Positions 1 through 5,777 of a stretch of 9,556 nt of DNA are shown one piece after another. The DNA comes from UBA1431 sp049324235. Its GTDB lineage: Bacteria; Bacillota; Clostridia; Christensenellales; UBA1431. The notes beneath the pieces are model-generated. The model was not told the origin of the DNA. It did no database searches and was given only the letters and a program-made list of their open reading frames with translations. The position numbers and the translations under genes are program-made. Each line of letters starts with the position of its first letter. Positions within the stretch are counted from its first letter, which is position 1. The stretch covers positions 1-9,556 of the forward strand of contig JBMOLJ010000066.1 in the NCBI GenBank assembly GCA_049324235.1. Reading direction: 5' to 3'.

Positions 1-131
1 CGACAAACCCCTTTGGGGTTTGTCGACGGATTTCTGTGCGGTTAAAATGCCGCTCTTAGCGCCATTTTTCCCACCAATCTGACGCGCATGTCGTCAGATT
101 GGATTGTAAGTGGGGGGTTGCGATCCCCCAC
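1..131. repeat. Cluster of three perfect inverted repeats at the left edge
   Basis: No gene is visible here. Three perfect inverted repeats lie in a row. Arms 1-11 and 15-25 (CGACAAACCCC, loop TTT) form an 11-bp stem. Arms 74-84 and 92-102 (CCAATCTGACG, 7-nt loop) form another 11-bp stem. Arms 110-116 and 125-131 (GTGGGGG) form a 7-bp stem. None is followed directly by a U-tract on either strand, so they do not look like ordinary terminators. They could be intergenic repeat units of the REP type or structured ends of a transcript from outside the window. The first arm starts at base 1, so that structure may extend beyond the edge. Confidence 0.6.
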
Positions 132-163
132 ACCCCCTGAAGGACACTTTGTCAACAGCCTGA

Positions 164-191
164 GTAACAGGAGTCCTTCCTGTTACTTTTT
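164..191 (+). terminator. Intrinsic terminator on the plus strand
   Basis: A 9-bp perfect stem, GTAACAGGA (164-172) with TCCTGTTAC (178-186) and loop GTCCT, is followed directly by five T on the plus strand (187-191). AAGGACA (140-146) and TGTCCTT (191-197) could add an outer stem. The U-tract is on the plus strand only, so this terminator serves a transcript entering from the left, although the adjacent gene at 200-454 is on the minus strand. The hairpin also lies just after that gene's stop codon and could protect its 3' end. Confidence 0.6.
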
Positions 192-199
192 GTCCTTGA

Positions 200-454
200 C
201 TATAAATTTTCTAATTTCTCGTTCAATATGGCAACCCTGCGTTCCAGCCGCTTCTTTTGTTCTGTAAGCAATTCCTTGTACTTTTGGGCCGGAACTGCTG
301 AAAAATTCCCTCTGCACCCCCACCTGAAGCCACGCCCCAGCCCAAGGCCCAAACCGTTGCCGTTTTGTGCGTTCTGGCCTGCGGCACAATAGCCAAGTCC
401 TCTTCCGGTCATGCTGCCGTGGCCTTTTGGTCCTGTTCCGTCTCTGCCTGGCAT
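200..454 (-). CDS. DUF5320 family glycine-rich small protein
   Basis: Predicted 84-residue protein of the DUF5320 family; its biochemical role is unknown. The N-terminus carries the family signature MPGRDGTGP followed by a Gly-rich stretch (MTGRGLGYC). A short GLGLGLGRGF repeat region follows, and the last ~26 residues (KYKELLTEQKKRLERR and onward) are highly charged and probably form a coiled coil. There is no signal peptide or membrane span. An in-frame ATG 30 bp upstream (484) exists, but I chose 454: the family signature begins there and an AGGGGG ribosome site sits 8 bp before it. As known for the family, such genes often lie near NifX/NifB-type or Mrp-type metal-cluster proteins; none is seen here. 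A strong promoter lies at 502-529. The shell-like gene at 670-999 is upstream on the same strand with no clear terminator between them, so partial cotranscription is possible. Confidence 0.85.
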   Translation of the reverse strand: MPGRDGTGPKGHGSMTGRGLGYCAAGQNAQNGNGLGLGLGRGFRWGCRGNFSAVPAQKYKELLTEQKKRLERRVAILNEKLENL

Positions 455-479
455 AAAAAGACCCCCTTTATAGATATTT

Positions 480-529
480 GACATATGCCCATTTCGTCAT
501 TATTATACCCAATATTGGACATATGTCAA
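480..529 (-). promoter_or_regulatory. Promoter of the DUF5320 gene with CATATG operator-like sites
   Basis: On the minus strand a consensus -35 TTGACA (524-529) and a consensus -10 TATAAT (502-507) are separated by 16 bp. A 10-bp palindrome, GACATATGTC (518-527), overlaps the -35 box. A related copy, GACATATGCC on the plus strand (480-489), lies downstream of the start point. The same element covers the -35 box of the gene at 670-999. Positions over the -35 and in the early transcript fit a repressor operator; the regulator is not identified. Confidence 0.65.
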
Positions 530-669
530 TAATAATTATAAAAATCTGTTTATAAGGGAATCTGTAGACCAGATTTACGATGGCAAAGAAAACAAGCCAT
601 GTTGACGGAAAACCGGCATGGATAAGTACCTACTGTGAAAACAGCCTCTGATACAATATTAAAGCAAAA

Positions 670-999
670 TCATTTCAGGCTTTCCCCTGATTTGTAATCA
701 TTCTTTTCCCAAAGCTCCACCGCTCTCAATGCTTCCGAAACCGAAGAAGTGTCCCCGAAAATGCCAAGCATCGTCACATGCTGCGGACATATCCCTGTGA
801 TTTCCGCTACTTCAACATTCGATGTTTTTTCTGCAATATCTCCGGCAATGATCATGAGCGGCAGTGGTCCATGAATCAATCCCAATGAAGTTATCATGCC
901 GTTTTTAAGTTTTTCTTTGATATCATCGTCGGCAATTCTTCGCGATATTACTTTAACAGTGCCTTTTGACGGTGTATGAATGGCTTTAATCGTTAACAT
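670..999 (-). CDS. Orphan BMC-domain shell-like protein (EutS/PduU permuted type)
   Basis: Predicted 109-residue protein resembling the circularly permuted single-domain shell proteins of bacterial microcompartments (EutS, PduU, GrpU). The N-terminal segment IKAIHTPSKGTVKVISRRI matches the stretch that forms the extra beta-barrel in EutS (RIIQEFVPGKQVTLAHLIA, from memory). The core follows: SLGLIHGPLPLM (38-49), the family hallmark IAGDIAEK (51-58) and IFGDTSSVSEAL (80-91). Spacing from the proline of the barrel segment to the GD pair is within one residue of EutS. A CPQH motif (71-74) has no counterpart in EutS or PduU. The C-terminal tail is short and charged. Start: ATG at 999 with a GAGGGGGGG ribosome site 4 bp upstream. 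No aldehyde dehydrogenase, other shell gene or vertex protein is in the window, so a role in a true compartment is unproven. It may be a solo hexamer-forming protein of other function. Confidence 0.75.
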   Translation of the reverse strand: MLTIKAIHTPSKGTVKVISRRIADDDIKEKLKNGMITSLGLIHGPLPLMIIAGDIAEKTSNVEVAEITGICPQHVTMLGIFGDTSSVSEALRAVELWEKNDYKSGESLK

Positions 1000-1020
1000 G
1001 ATGCCCCCCCTCTCGAGAAT

Positions 1021-1050
1021 AATTTATCAGTTTAAAGAGCATATGTCAAT
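1021..1050 (-). promoter_or_regulatory. Promoter of the shell-like gene with the same CATATG element
   Basis: On the minus strand -35 TTGACA (1044-1049) and -10 TAAATT (1021-1026) are 17 bp apart. The -35 is part of ATTGACATATG, identical over 11 bases and in the same register as at the DUF5320 promoter; the far half-site differs (GCTC instead of GTCC). This suggests control by one shared factor. Confidence 0.6.
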
Positions 1051-1087
1051 TATAACTCTATGATCATCTAATAAACGGTAAACAATT

Positions 1088-1117
1088 AAAAACACAGGGC
1101 TGTGCAGGCCCGTGTTT
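1088..1117 (-). terminator. Terminator-like hairpin on the minus strand
   Basis: Arms AAACAC-A-GGGC (1090-1100, one bulged A) and GCCCGTGTTT (1108-1117) enclose a 7-nt loop. Read on the minus strand, the stem runs into TTTTT (1088-1092). No minus-strand gene lies directly upstream of it, as that side holds the divergent TetR gene. It may insulate the shell-gene promoter from antisense transcription. Confidence 0.45.
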
Positions 1118-1161
1118 GCCAAAAACCATATTGCCTGTTTCGCAAAAACACCGCTCTCCTC

Positions 1162-1190
1162 TTGACTTTCCTGATAGCAACTGATACAAT
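1162..1190 (+). promoter_or_regulatory. Promoter of the TetR-flavodoxin operon
   Basis: TTGACT (1162-1167) and TACAAT (1185-1190) are separated by exactly 17 bp. A TG two bases before the -10 gives an extended -10. The start codon lies 35 bp downstream. Between them is a loose near-palindrome, GACTGCGGTC (1205-1214), which could be an autoregulatory operator, but the symmetry is weak. Confidence 0.6.
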
Positions 1191-1225
1191 CCCACTATTA
1201 AACTGACTGCGGTCGAAACGGTTTT

Positions 1226-1828
1226 ATGGGCAAGAGAGAGATAACAAAAAACCGAATAATTGATGCTGCCACATGGCTTTTTACCGTTCACGGCTATGAC
1301 GCGGTAAGCGTTGAGGACATCACCAAAAGCGCAGCTATTGCAAAAGGAACCTTCTATTATCACTTTAATAAGAAGGATGACCTGCTGCTTTTTTTGATAG
1401 AGGAGAATTTTAAAAAGCTCTTTGACGAACTGCATGAAATCAGAGACAACGCCGCTCTCACGGCAGCGGGCAAACTGGAACAGGTCACGCGGGCCCTTTT
1501 CTCACGGGATTTTGCTCTTGAATCATTTAAAAGTTACTTCAGCGGCAAAGTCCCGGCCCAGTACGAAGCCGACATTAAAACGATACGCTTGAAATACCTG
1601 CTGCCGCTGATATCCTCCATTGTTGACGGCGGAATCAAAAACGGAATCTTCAGGATTAAAAACGGACAGGTAATCAGCCATATCGTCACGTATGGTATTA
1701 CAGAGTTTATCTATAGGAACTACGAATCTTTGGGTGACGAGCAATATTATTTAAGCGTATTAAAAGGGTTCGAGGAACTATTTAACATATTCCTGACGGC
1801 CGGTTCAGAGCCGATCAAACTTGTTTGA
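1226..1828 (+). CDS. TetR-family transcriptional regulator
   Basis: Predicted 200-residue DNA-binding regulator of normal length for the TetR family. The N-terminal three-helix domain (about residues 5-52) shows the family pattern: an ITKNRIIDAATWLFTVHGYD first helix, then VSVEDITKSAAIAKGTFYYHF as helix-turn-helix with the usual GTFYYHF recognition end. The rest (about 55-200) is an all-helical ligand and dimer domain with no recognisable ligand signature. The ATG has only a weak ribosome site, but no better start is seen and the HTH begins where expected. The flavodoxin-like gene follows after 43 bp on the same strand, so the regulator probably controls its own operon. It is divergent from the gene at 670-999, but the CATATG element of that promoter is absent from its own promoter. 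Confidence 0.9.
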   Translation: MGKREITKNRIIDAATWLFTVHGYDAVSVEDITKSAAIAKGTFYYHFNKKDDLLLFLIEENFKKLFDELHEIRDNAALTAAGKLEQVTRALFSRDFALESFKSYFSGKVPAQYEADIKTIRLKYLLPLISSIVDGGIKNGIFRIKNGQVISHIVTYGITEFIYRNYESLGDEQYYLSVLKGFEELFNIFLTAGSEPIKLV

Positions 1829-1871
1829 ACAAAAATAATACTAATAAAAATGAAGTAAAGGGGATGAACGT

Positions 1872-2363
1872 ATGGAAAAGACGCTGATCATCTACTATTC
1901 GCTGGATGGAAACACACAGTTTGTCGCAAATGCTTTGGCTGAGAAGCTCGGCGCCGACCTGCTCCCTATAAAGCCGGTCAAGGATCTCCAGAAAAAGGGG
2001 TTCTGGAAGTTTTTCTTCGGGGGCATGCAGGTAGTCTTCGGGAAAAAGCCGAAGCTGCTTCCGATGGACAAAAAACCGGCGGACTATAAGAGCATCATTA
2101 TCGGGACGCCTGTTTGGGCAAGTTCATTTGCCCCGCCCATCAAGACTCTGCTGGAAAGCAACACGATTGCCGGGAAAAACGTGGCCGTTTTCTGCTGCTG
2201 CGGCGGCGGGCCGGGTAAAACCATCACGAATATGACAGCCAAGCTGGAGAAAGACAATACCGTGATCGGCAGCCAGGACTTCCTGAATCCAAGGGCAAAT
2301 GAGCAGGACACTTTGAAAGCTGTTGACGCGTGGTCCCAGGAGCTTATGGAGAAAATCGGCTGA
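1872..2363 (+). CDS. Flavodoxin-like protein
   Basis: Predicted 163-residue cytoplasmic FMN-binding electron-transfer protein. The N-terminus has the beta strand TLIIYYS followed by the phosphate-binding loop SLDGNTQ (residues 10-16), typical of flavodoxins. IIIGTPVWASSFAPP (75-89) matches the second FMN-contact loop of the flavodoxin/NAD(P)H-oxidoreductase-like family. AVFCCCGGG (105-113) is the third strand and loop, with three consecutive cysteines (108-110) that are unusual at this place. Length fits a single flavodoxin domain. The start is set by an AAAGGGG ribosome site 8 bp upstream of the ATG. It is second in an operon with the TetR regulator. The likely role is a reductant carrier or a quinone/metal-stress protein controlled by that regulator; the substrate cannot be told from sequence. 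Confidence 0.85.
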   Translation: MEKTLIIYYSLDGNTQFVANALAEKLGADLLPIKPVKDLQKKGFWKFFFGGMQVVFGKKPKLLPMDKKPADYKSIIIGTPVWASSFAPPIKTLLESNTIAGKNVAVFCCCGGGPGKTITNMTAKLEKDNTVIGSQDFLNPRANEQDTLKAVDAWSQELMEKIG

Positions 2364-2391
2364 CGTTTGCCGTTCCGGCAGCAAATTTTCC

Positions 2392-2436
2392 GGACAGGTC
2401 ATGACCACCCGTGAAACGGGTGGTCATGACCTGTCC
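2392..2436. terminator. Perfect 21-bp hairpin between convergent genes
   Basis: Arms 2392-2412 and 2416-2436 are perfectly complementary over 21 bp with a GAA loop, lying between the stops of the flavodoxin-like gene and the EF-G paralogue. Both arms contain the palindrome GGTCATGACC. No U-tract follows on either strand, so intrinsic termination is uncertain; a bidirectional terminator, RNA stabiliser or repeat element is possible. A weaker stem at 2366-2385 followed by TTTT (2386-2389) may terminate the flavodoxin transcript. Confidence 0.6.
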
Positions 2437-2454
2437 CTTCTTGATAAACTAATT

Positions 2455-4539
2455 CTATTCCGTGTCTTCCATGTCCTGCTTTGCACGCTCGATGACCTTT
2501 GCGGCAATGTTGCCGGGCACTTCGTCATAACGTTCAAAGTTCATCGTGAACGAACCGCGCGCCTGGGTCATGGAGCGCAAATCGGTGGAATACTTGAACA
2601 TCTCGCTCAGAGGCACTTCGGCGACGACCTCCTGCAGACCGTCGCTGGGGTTCATCCCCATCACGCGGCCGCGGCGGCGGTTGATGTCGCCGATTACGTC
2701 GCCCATGTACTCGTCGGGTATCAGCACTTCTACACGGTATATCGGTTCAAGCAATACAGGGCTGGCCAGTGCGCAGCCTTTTTTGAACGCAAGCCGCGCG
2801 GCCGTTTTGAAAGCCATTTCGGAAGAGTCAACGCTGTGGAAAGAGCCGTCGTAGAGCGTGCAGCGGATTCCCACCACCGGATATCCGGCCAGAACTCCCC
2901 TGGCTACGCTCTCGCGCAGGCCTTTTTCCACCGCCGGGATATACTGCCTGGGAACGACGCCGCCGACGATTTTATCGATAAACTCAAAGTCCGCCGAACC
3001 GTCCATGATGGGCTCGAACTCAATCCAGCAGTGCCCGTACTGGCCGTGCCCGCCGCTCTGCTTCTTGTGTTTCCCTTCGGCCTTGACGCTCTTGCGGATG
3101 GTCTCACGGTAGGGTATTTTGGGTTCTTTGAGCTCGGCTTCCACGCCGAACTTGTTTTTCAGCTTGCGGCACAGCACTTCAAGGTGCAGCTCGCCCAGTC
3201 CCTGCATGAGCATATCACCGGTCTCTACCTGCTTTTCGACCCTGAACGTCGGGTCTTCCTCTTCCAGACGGTGCAAGCCGGAAAAGACCTTGTCTTCCTC
3301 GCCTTCTTTCTGCGCTGAAACAGCGAGCGAAATGCTGGGACGGGGGAACTCGATCGCATCGAATTTCACCGGGTTGCCAGGGTCGCACAGCGTATGCCCG
3401 GTCATCGTATACTGCAGTTTTGCCACCGCGCCGATGTCTCCGGCCTGCAACTTATCTACCGCAATCTGTTTTTTGCCGCGCATGATATAGAGCGTGCCGA
3501 CTTTTTCGTTTTTCCCCGCGTCAGGATTATGCATGGGCATGTCCGCCGTGAGCGTGCCCTGATAGATTTTGAAAATGGACAGTTTGCCCACAAACGGGTC
3601 AGCCATGGTTTTGATTACGTGCGCTGCGAACGGTTTGGATGCATCCGCCGTTACCTCGGCATCCTCTCCGGTTTTCGGGTTCTTGCATCTTACAGGCGGC
3701 ATATCCGCCAGAGAGGGCATAAACGCTATAATTGCGTCCGCAAGCGTATTCGCGTTCAGGTTCTGTGCGCCGGACGCACACGCGACCGGTACAACTTTGC
3801 CCGCGATCACGCCGGCCCGCAGGCCCTGCATGATCTCTTCGTTGGTGAGCTCCTCACCGCCAAAGAACTTTTCGAGCAGCACATCGTCGTTTTCGGCTGC
3901 CGCTTCGATGACCGCTTCGCGGATCTCTTCAACCGCGTCCTCCAGCTCGCCCGGGATGTCCGCATCCTTAAACTTCGCCTTTTTATCAAAAAGCCTGGCG
4001 CTTTTGTTTATGATGTCAACATAACCGGCAAAAGCACCGCCTTCCATGATCGGCAGTTGGATCGGCGTTATGGATGTGCCGTATTTGTCACGAAGCTGGC
4101 CGAGCACTTTATTGAAATCAGCGTTTTCACGATCCATCTGATTGATCACGATCATTTTGGGCACAGATTCTTTTACACAGTTGTCCCAGGCTTTTTCGGC
4201 GCCGACAACAACGCCGGAAACGGCGCCGACGACGATGAGCGCGCCGTCCGCCAGCTTCAACCCGGCTGTCAGTTCGCCGATAAAATCAAAATAGCCCGGT
4301 ACATCGATCAGATTGATCTTGCAGCCGCCCCATTCGATGGGCGCAAACCCCGCGCTGATCGAAATCTGGCGCTTGATCTCCTCGGGATCATAGTCCGTCG
4401 TGGTCGAACCGTCCTCTACCTTGCCCATGCGGTCCGTTGCTCCGGCATTGTAGAGCATAGCCTCGACCAATGTGGTTTTACCCTCGCTGCCATGGCCGAT
4501 AACGCAGATATTCCTGATTTGCTTGGCCTCAAAGTTCAT
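2455..4539 (-). CDS. fusA: Elongation factor G paralogue (translational GTPase)
   Basis: Predicted 694-residue five-domain GTPase of EF-G length, acting on the ribosome (translocation or recycling). G motifs: G1 GHGSEGKTT (15-23) instead of the usual AHxDAGKTT; switch I STTTDYDPEE (45-54) without the canonical RGITI; G3 DVPGY (79-83), where the catalytic His of DTPGH is Tyr; G4 NQMD (133-136). Domain IV has SGGHGQYGHCWIEFEP, close to the EF-G consensus, and domain V has RGRVMGM. As known, such divergence is typical of second EF-G copies in bacteria (EF-G2-like), and rpsL, rpsG and tuf are absent around it, so I infer an accessory paralogue, not the main fusA. It lacks TetM-type signatures. 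The ATG at 4539 has an AAGAAGG ribosome site. It is a single-gene transcription unit as far as seen, ending at the hairpin 2392-2436. Confidence 0.9.
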   Translation of the reverse strand: MNFEAKQIRNICVIGHGSEGKTTLVEAMLYNAGATDRMGKVEDGSTTTDYDPEEIKRQISISAGFAPIEWGGCKINLIDVPGYFDFIGELTAGLKLADGALIVVGAVSGVVVGAEKAWDNCVKESVPKMIVINQMDRENADFNKVLGQLRDKYGTSITPIQLPIMEGGAFAGYVDIINKSARLFDKKAKFKDADIPGELEDAVEEIREAVIEAAAENDDVLLEKFFGGEELTNEEIMQGLRAGVIAGKVVPVACASGAQNLNANTLADAIIAFMPSLADMPPVRCKNPKTGEDAEVTADASKPFAAHVIKTMADPFVGKLSIFKIYQGTLTADMPMHNPDAGKNEKVGTLYIMRGKKQIAVDKLQAGDIGAVAKLQYTMTGHTLCDPGNPVKFDAIEFPRPSISLAVSAQKEGEEDKVFSGLHRLEEEDPTFRVEKQVETGDMLMQGLGELHLEVLCRKLKNKFGVEAELKEPKIPYRETIRKSVKAEGKHKKQSGGHGQYGHCWIEFEPIMDGSADFEFIDKIVGGVVPRQYIPAVEKGLRESVARGVLAGYPVVGIRCTLYDGSFHSVDSSEMAFKTAARLAFKKGCALASPVLLEPIYRVEVLIPDEYMGDVIGDINRRRGRVMGMNPSDGLQEVVAEVPLSEMFKYSTDLRSMTQARGSFTMNFERYDEVPGNIAAKVIERAKQDMEDTE

Positions 4540-4638
4540 GTGCCTTCTTCCCCCTCATGTCTTAACGCTTTTACTGAAACTAACCGTATTTTCGCAATCA
4601 GATGATGGCCGCAACCACCCATTTTAAAACTAACTAAT

Positions 4639-4667
4639 ATTTTATCAGATACCCTTCTAAAATGAAA
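4639..4667 (-). promoter_or_regulatory. Possible promoter of the EF-G paralogue
   Basis: On the minus strand a good -10, TAAAAT (4639-4644), lies 17 bp from a weak -35, TTTCAT (4662-4667), about 100 bp before the start codon. A TG two bases before the -10 gives an extended -10, which may compensate. It lies just after the terminator of the upstream gene. Confidence 0.4.
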
Positions 4668-4684
4668 TAATAATTTTAGACAAC

Positions 4685-4706
4685 AAAAAGCACCATGTCC
4701 GGTGCT
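4685..4706 (-). terminator. Intrinsic terminator after the anti-sigma gene
   Basis: On the minus strand the stem AGCACC / GGTGCT (4701-4706 and 4689-4694, 6-nt loop) runs into TTTTT (4685-4689). It lies 31 bp past the stop codon of the anti-sigma gene and separates it from the EF-G paralogue. Confidence 0.75.
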
Positions 4707-4737
4707 ATCTGTTTAAGGCGGGCAGTCTATCATCCAC

Positions 4738-5580
4738 CTACTTTTGTTCAACCGTGATTTGCAAAATAAACGTTTCGTCCTGCGGCAGGGTTTCGTCCGT
4801 GTATTCCGAAAGCCAGGGCGCTATTACAGGCCGCGATACAGGGTTTATTTCCAGTGTATATGTGCCTGCGGCCGTTTGTTGAACTGAAATGCCGTTTCTG
4901 TCCGTAAGGGACAGCAGCTCATCTATTGCCTTTTGCGGTTCTTCCGCCTGCAAAACCATGGTTTTGTTGTTGCCCGCAGCTTTAACGGCCGCATCCGAAG
5001 ACGCATCCGGCTCCCGGGTTCCTTCAGTCTGCGCATTCCTCATGCTGTCAGAAGCATCCCCGCCGGAATCACCTTTTACAGAATCGGCAAACAGTCCGTT
5101 ATCCCCAACTGCCGCGGTTGCCTGCAGTGACACATCCCTGGTGTTCACGTCAGGGTTGACTGTTTCCAAACGGGAGAACATTGCCGATTCACTGTCCGCA
5201 CTCTGCGCAGTGGAATCAATCGATGCAATCTCCTGCGGACCGGTCCCTTTACCCAGCCCGATAAACACCCCTATGCCCAGCAGCAATACCATTACGGCGG
5301 CGGCAGAAGCCATTGCCGTACGAAAGCGCATACGTTTTGATTTCAGCCTTTCGCGCTGAACAGCTTGTACCCAGCGCGCATGGAAATCCGCGGGAGGCTC
5401 GTATTGCGTACGGAACCGTTTCATTTCATCCATCAGCATGCGGCGGGCCTCCAATTGCGCCGCGCACGCTTCGCAGTTTTTCACATGCGCCTCAAAGCGC
5501 GCTTGCGTATCCGCATCCAGCATACCGTCAAAGTATTCGTCTATACGCTCTGTGCACTGATTGCAGTCGATGGAGTCCAC
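4738..5580 (-). CDS. Zinc-finger anti-sigma factor, single-pass membrane protein
   Basis: Predicted 280-residue membrane anti-sigma factor of the zf-HC2 (ZAS) type. The cytoplasmic part has Cys6, Cys9, then His32-x3-Cys36-x2-Cys39, the zinc-binding pattern of anti-sigma domains that sequester ECF sigma factors. A basic stretch KSKRMRFR (81-88) precedes one membrane span (about 89-110). Residues 111-205 are Ser/Asp/Ala-rich and probably disordered. The last ~75 residues form a compact extracytoplasmic part (AEEPQKAIDELLSLTDRNG onward) that I cannot assign. The start is a GTG at 5580 with a G-rich site before it; no ATG, GTG or TTG start is seen in frame just upstream. Usually the sigma gene precedes such a gene, but here the upstream gene is nrdJ. 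An ECF-type promoter at 5615-5641 suggests that its partner, encoded elsewhere, controls it. Confidence 0.82.
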   Translation of the reverse strand: MDSIDCNQCTERIDEYFDGMLDADTQARFEAHVKNCEACAAQLEARRMLMDEMKRFRTQYEPPADFHARWVQAVQRERLKSKRMRFRTAMASAAAVMVLLLGIGVFIGLGKGTGPQEIASIDSTAQSADSESAMFSRLETVNPDVNTRDVSLQATAAVGDNGLFADSVKGDSGGDASDSMRNAQTEGTREPDASSDAAVKAAGNNKTMVLQAEEPQKAIDELLSLTDRNGISVQQTAAGTYTLEINPVSRPVIAPWLSEYTDETLPQDETFILQITVEQK

Positions 5581-5614
5581 CCCCCCGCGCCTTATAATTC
5601 CCGCTATTTCTATT

Positions 5615-5641
5615 GACGCAGATCCTTTCTGCTTGGTTTCA
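5615..5641 (-). promoter_or_regulatory. Putative ECF-sigma-type promoter of the anti-sigma gene
   Basis: On the minus strand TGAAAC (5636-5641) and CGTC (5615-5618) are separated by 17 bp. This matches the general ECF pattern (AAC-type -35, CGT-type -10, spacer 16-17) known from Bacillus SigW, SigM and related factors. It lies about 35 bp before the GTG start, giving a short leader. No comparably good sigma-A promoter is seen in this gap. Assigning it to a particular sigma factor is inference. Confidence 0.5.
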
Positions 5642-5676
5642 ATTATCGACAGTTTTTTTGCGGTAAATTAAGGCAT

Positions 5677-5729
5677 ACTGAATAAGTCGTAAAGCGATTT
5701 ATTCAGTGCGGGCAATGCCCGCACTGAAT
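5677..5729. repeat. Overlapping inverted repeats downstream of nrdJ
   Basis: A perfect 13-bp stem, ATTCAGTGCGGGC (5701-5713) with its complement at 5717-5729 (loop AAT), lies about 50 bp past the nrdJ stop. A further arm ACTGAATAA (5677-5685) can pair instead with TTATTCAGT (5699-5707), so two mutually exclusive hairpins exist. There is no U-tract on the minus strand (nrdJ direction); four T follow on the plus strand. It is probably the 3' end structure of the nrdJ transcript. Confidence 0.55.
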
Positions 5730-5777
5730 TTTGAAAGGCCTAAATCATCCCGAAGCCGAACCGGAATCGGCTGCGGC

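Noticed and set aside
641..660. TGATACAAT on the plus strand just past the shell-like gene, a possible extended -10 driving antisense RNA
   Set aside because: No matching -35 at a proper distance and no plus-strand gene to serve; a chance match cannot be excluded.
1064..1435. A 123-codon minus-strand frame overlapping the start of the TetR gene
   Set aside because: It covers the TetR promoter and HTH region, contains the terminator-like hairpin, and has no family similarity.
2323..3318. A 331-codon open frame on the plus strand over the end of the flavodoxin gene and the EF-G gene
   Set aside because: It overlaps two well-supported genes, crosses the 21-bp hairpin, and its translation resembles no family.
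3394..4605. A 403-codon open frame on the plus strand, antisense to the EF-G paralogue
   Set aside because: It mirrors the codon pattern of the real gene on the opposite strand, has no recognisable domain, and lacks a convincing ribosome site.
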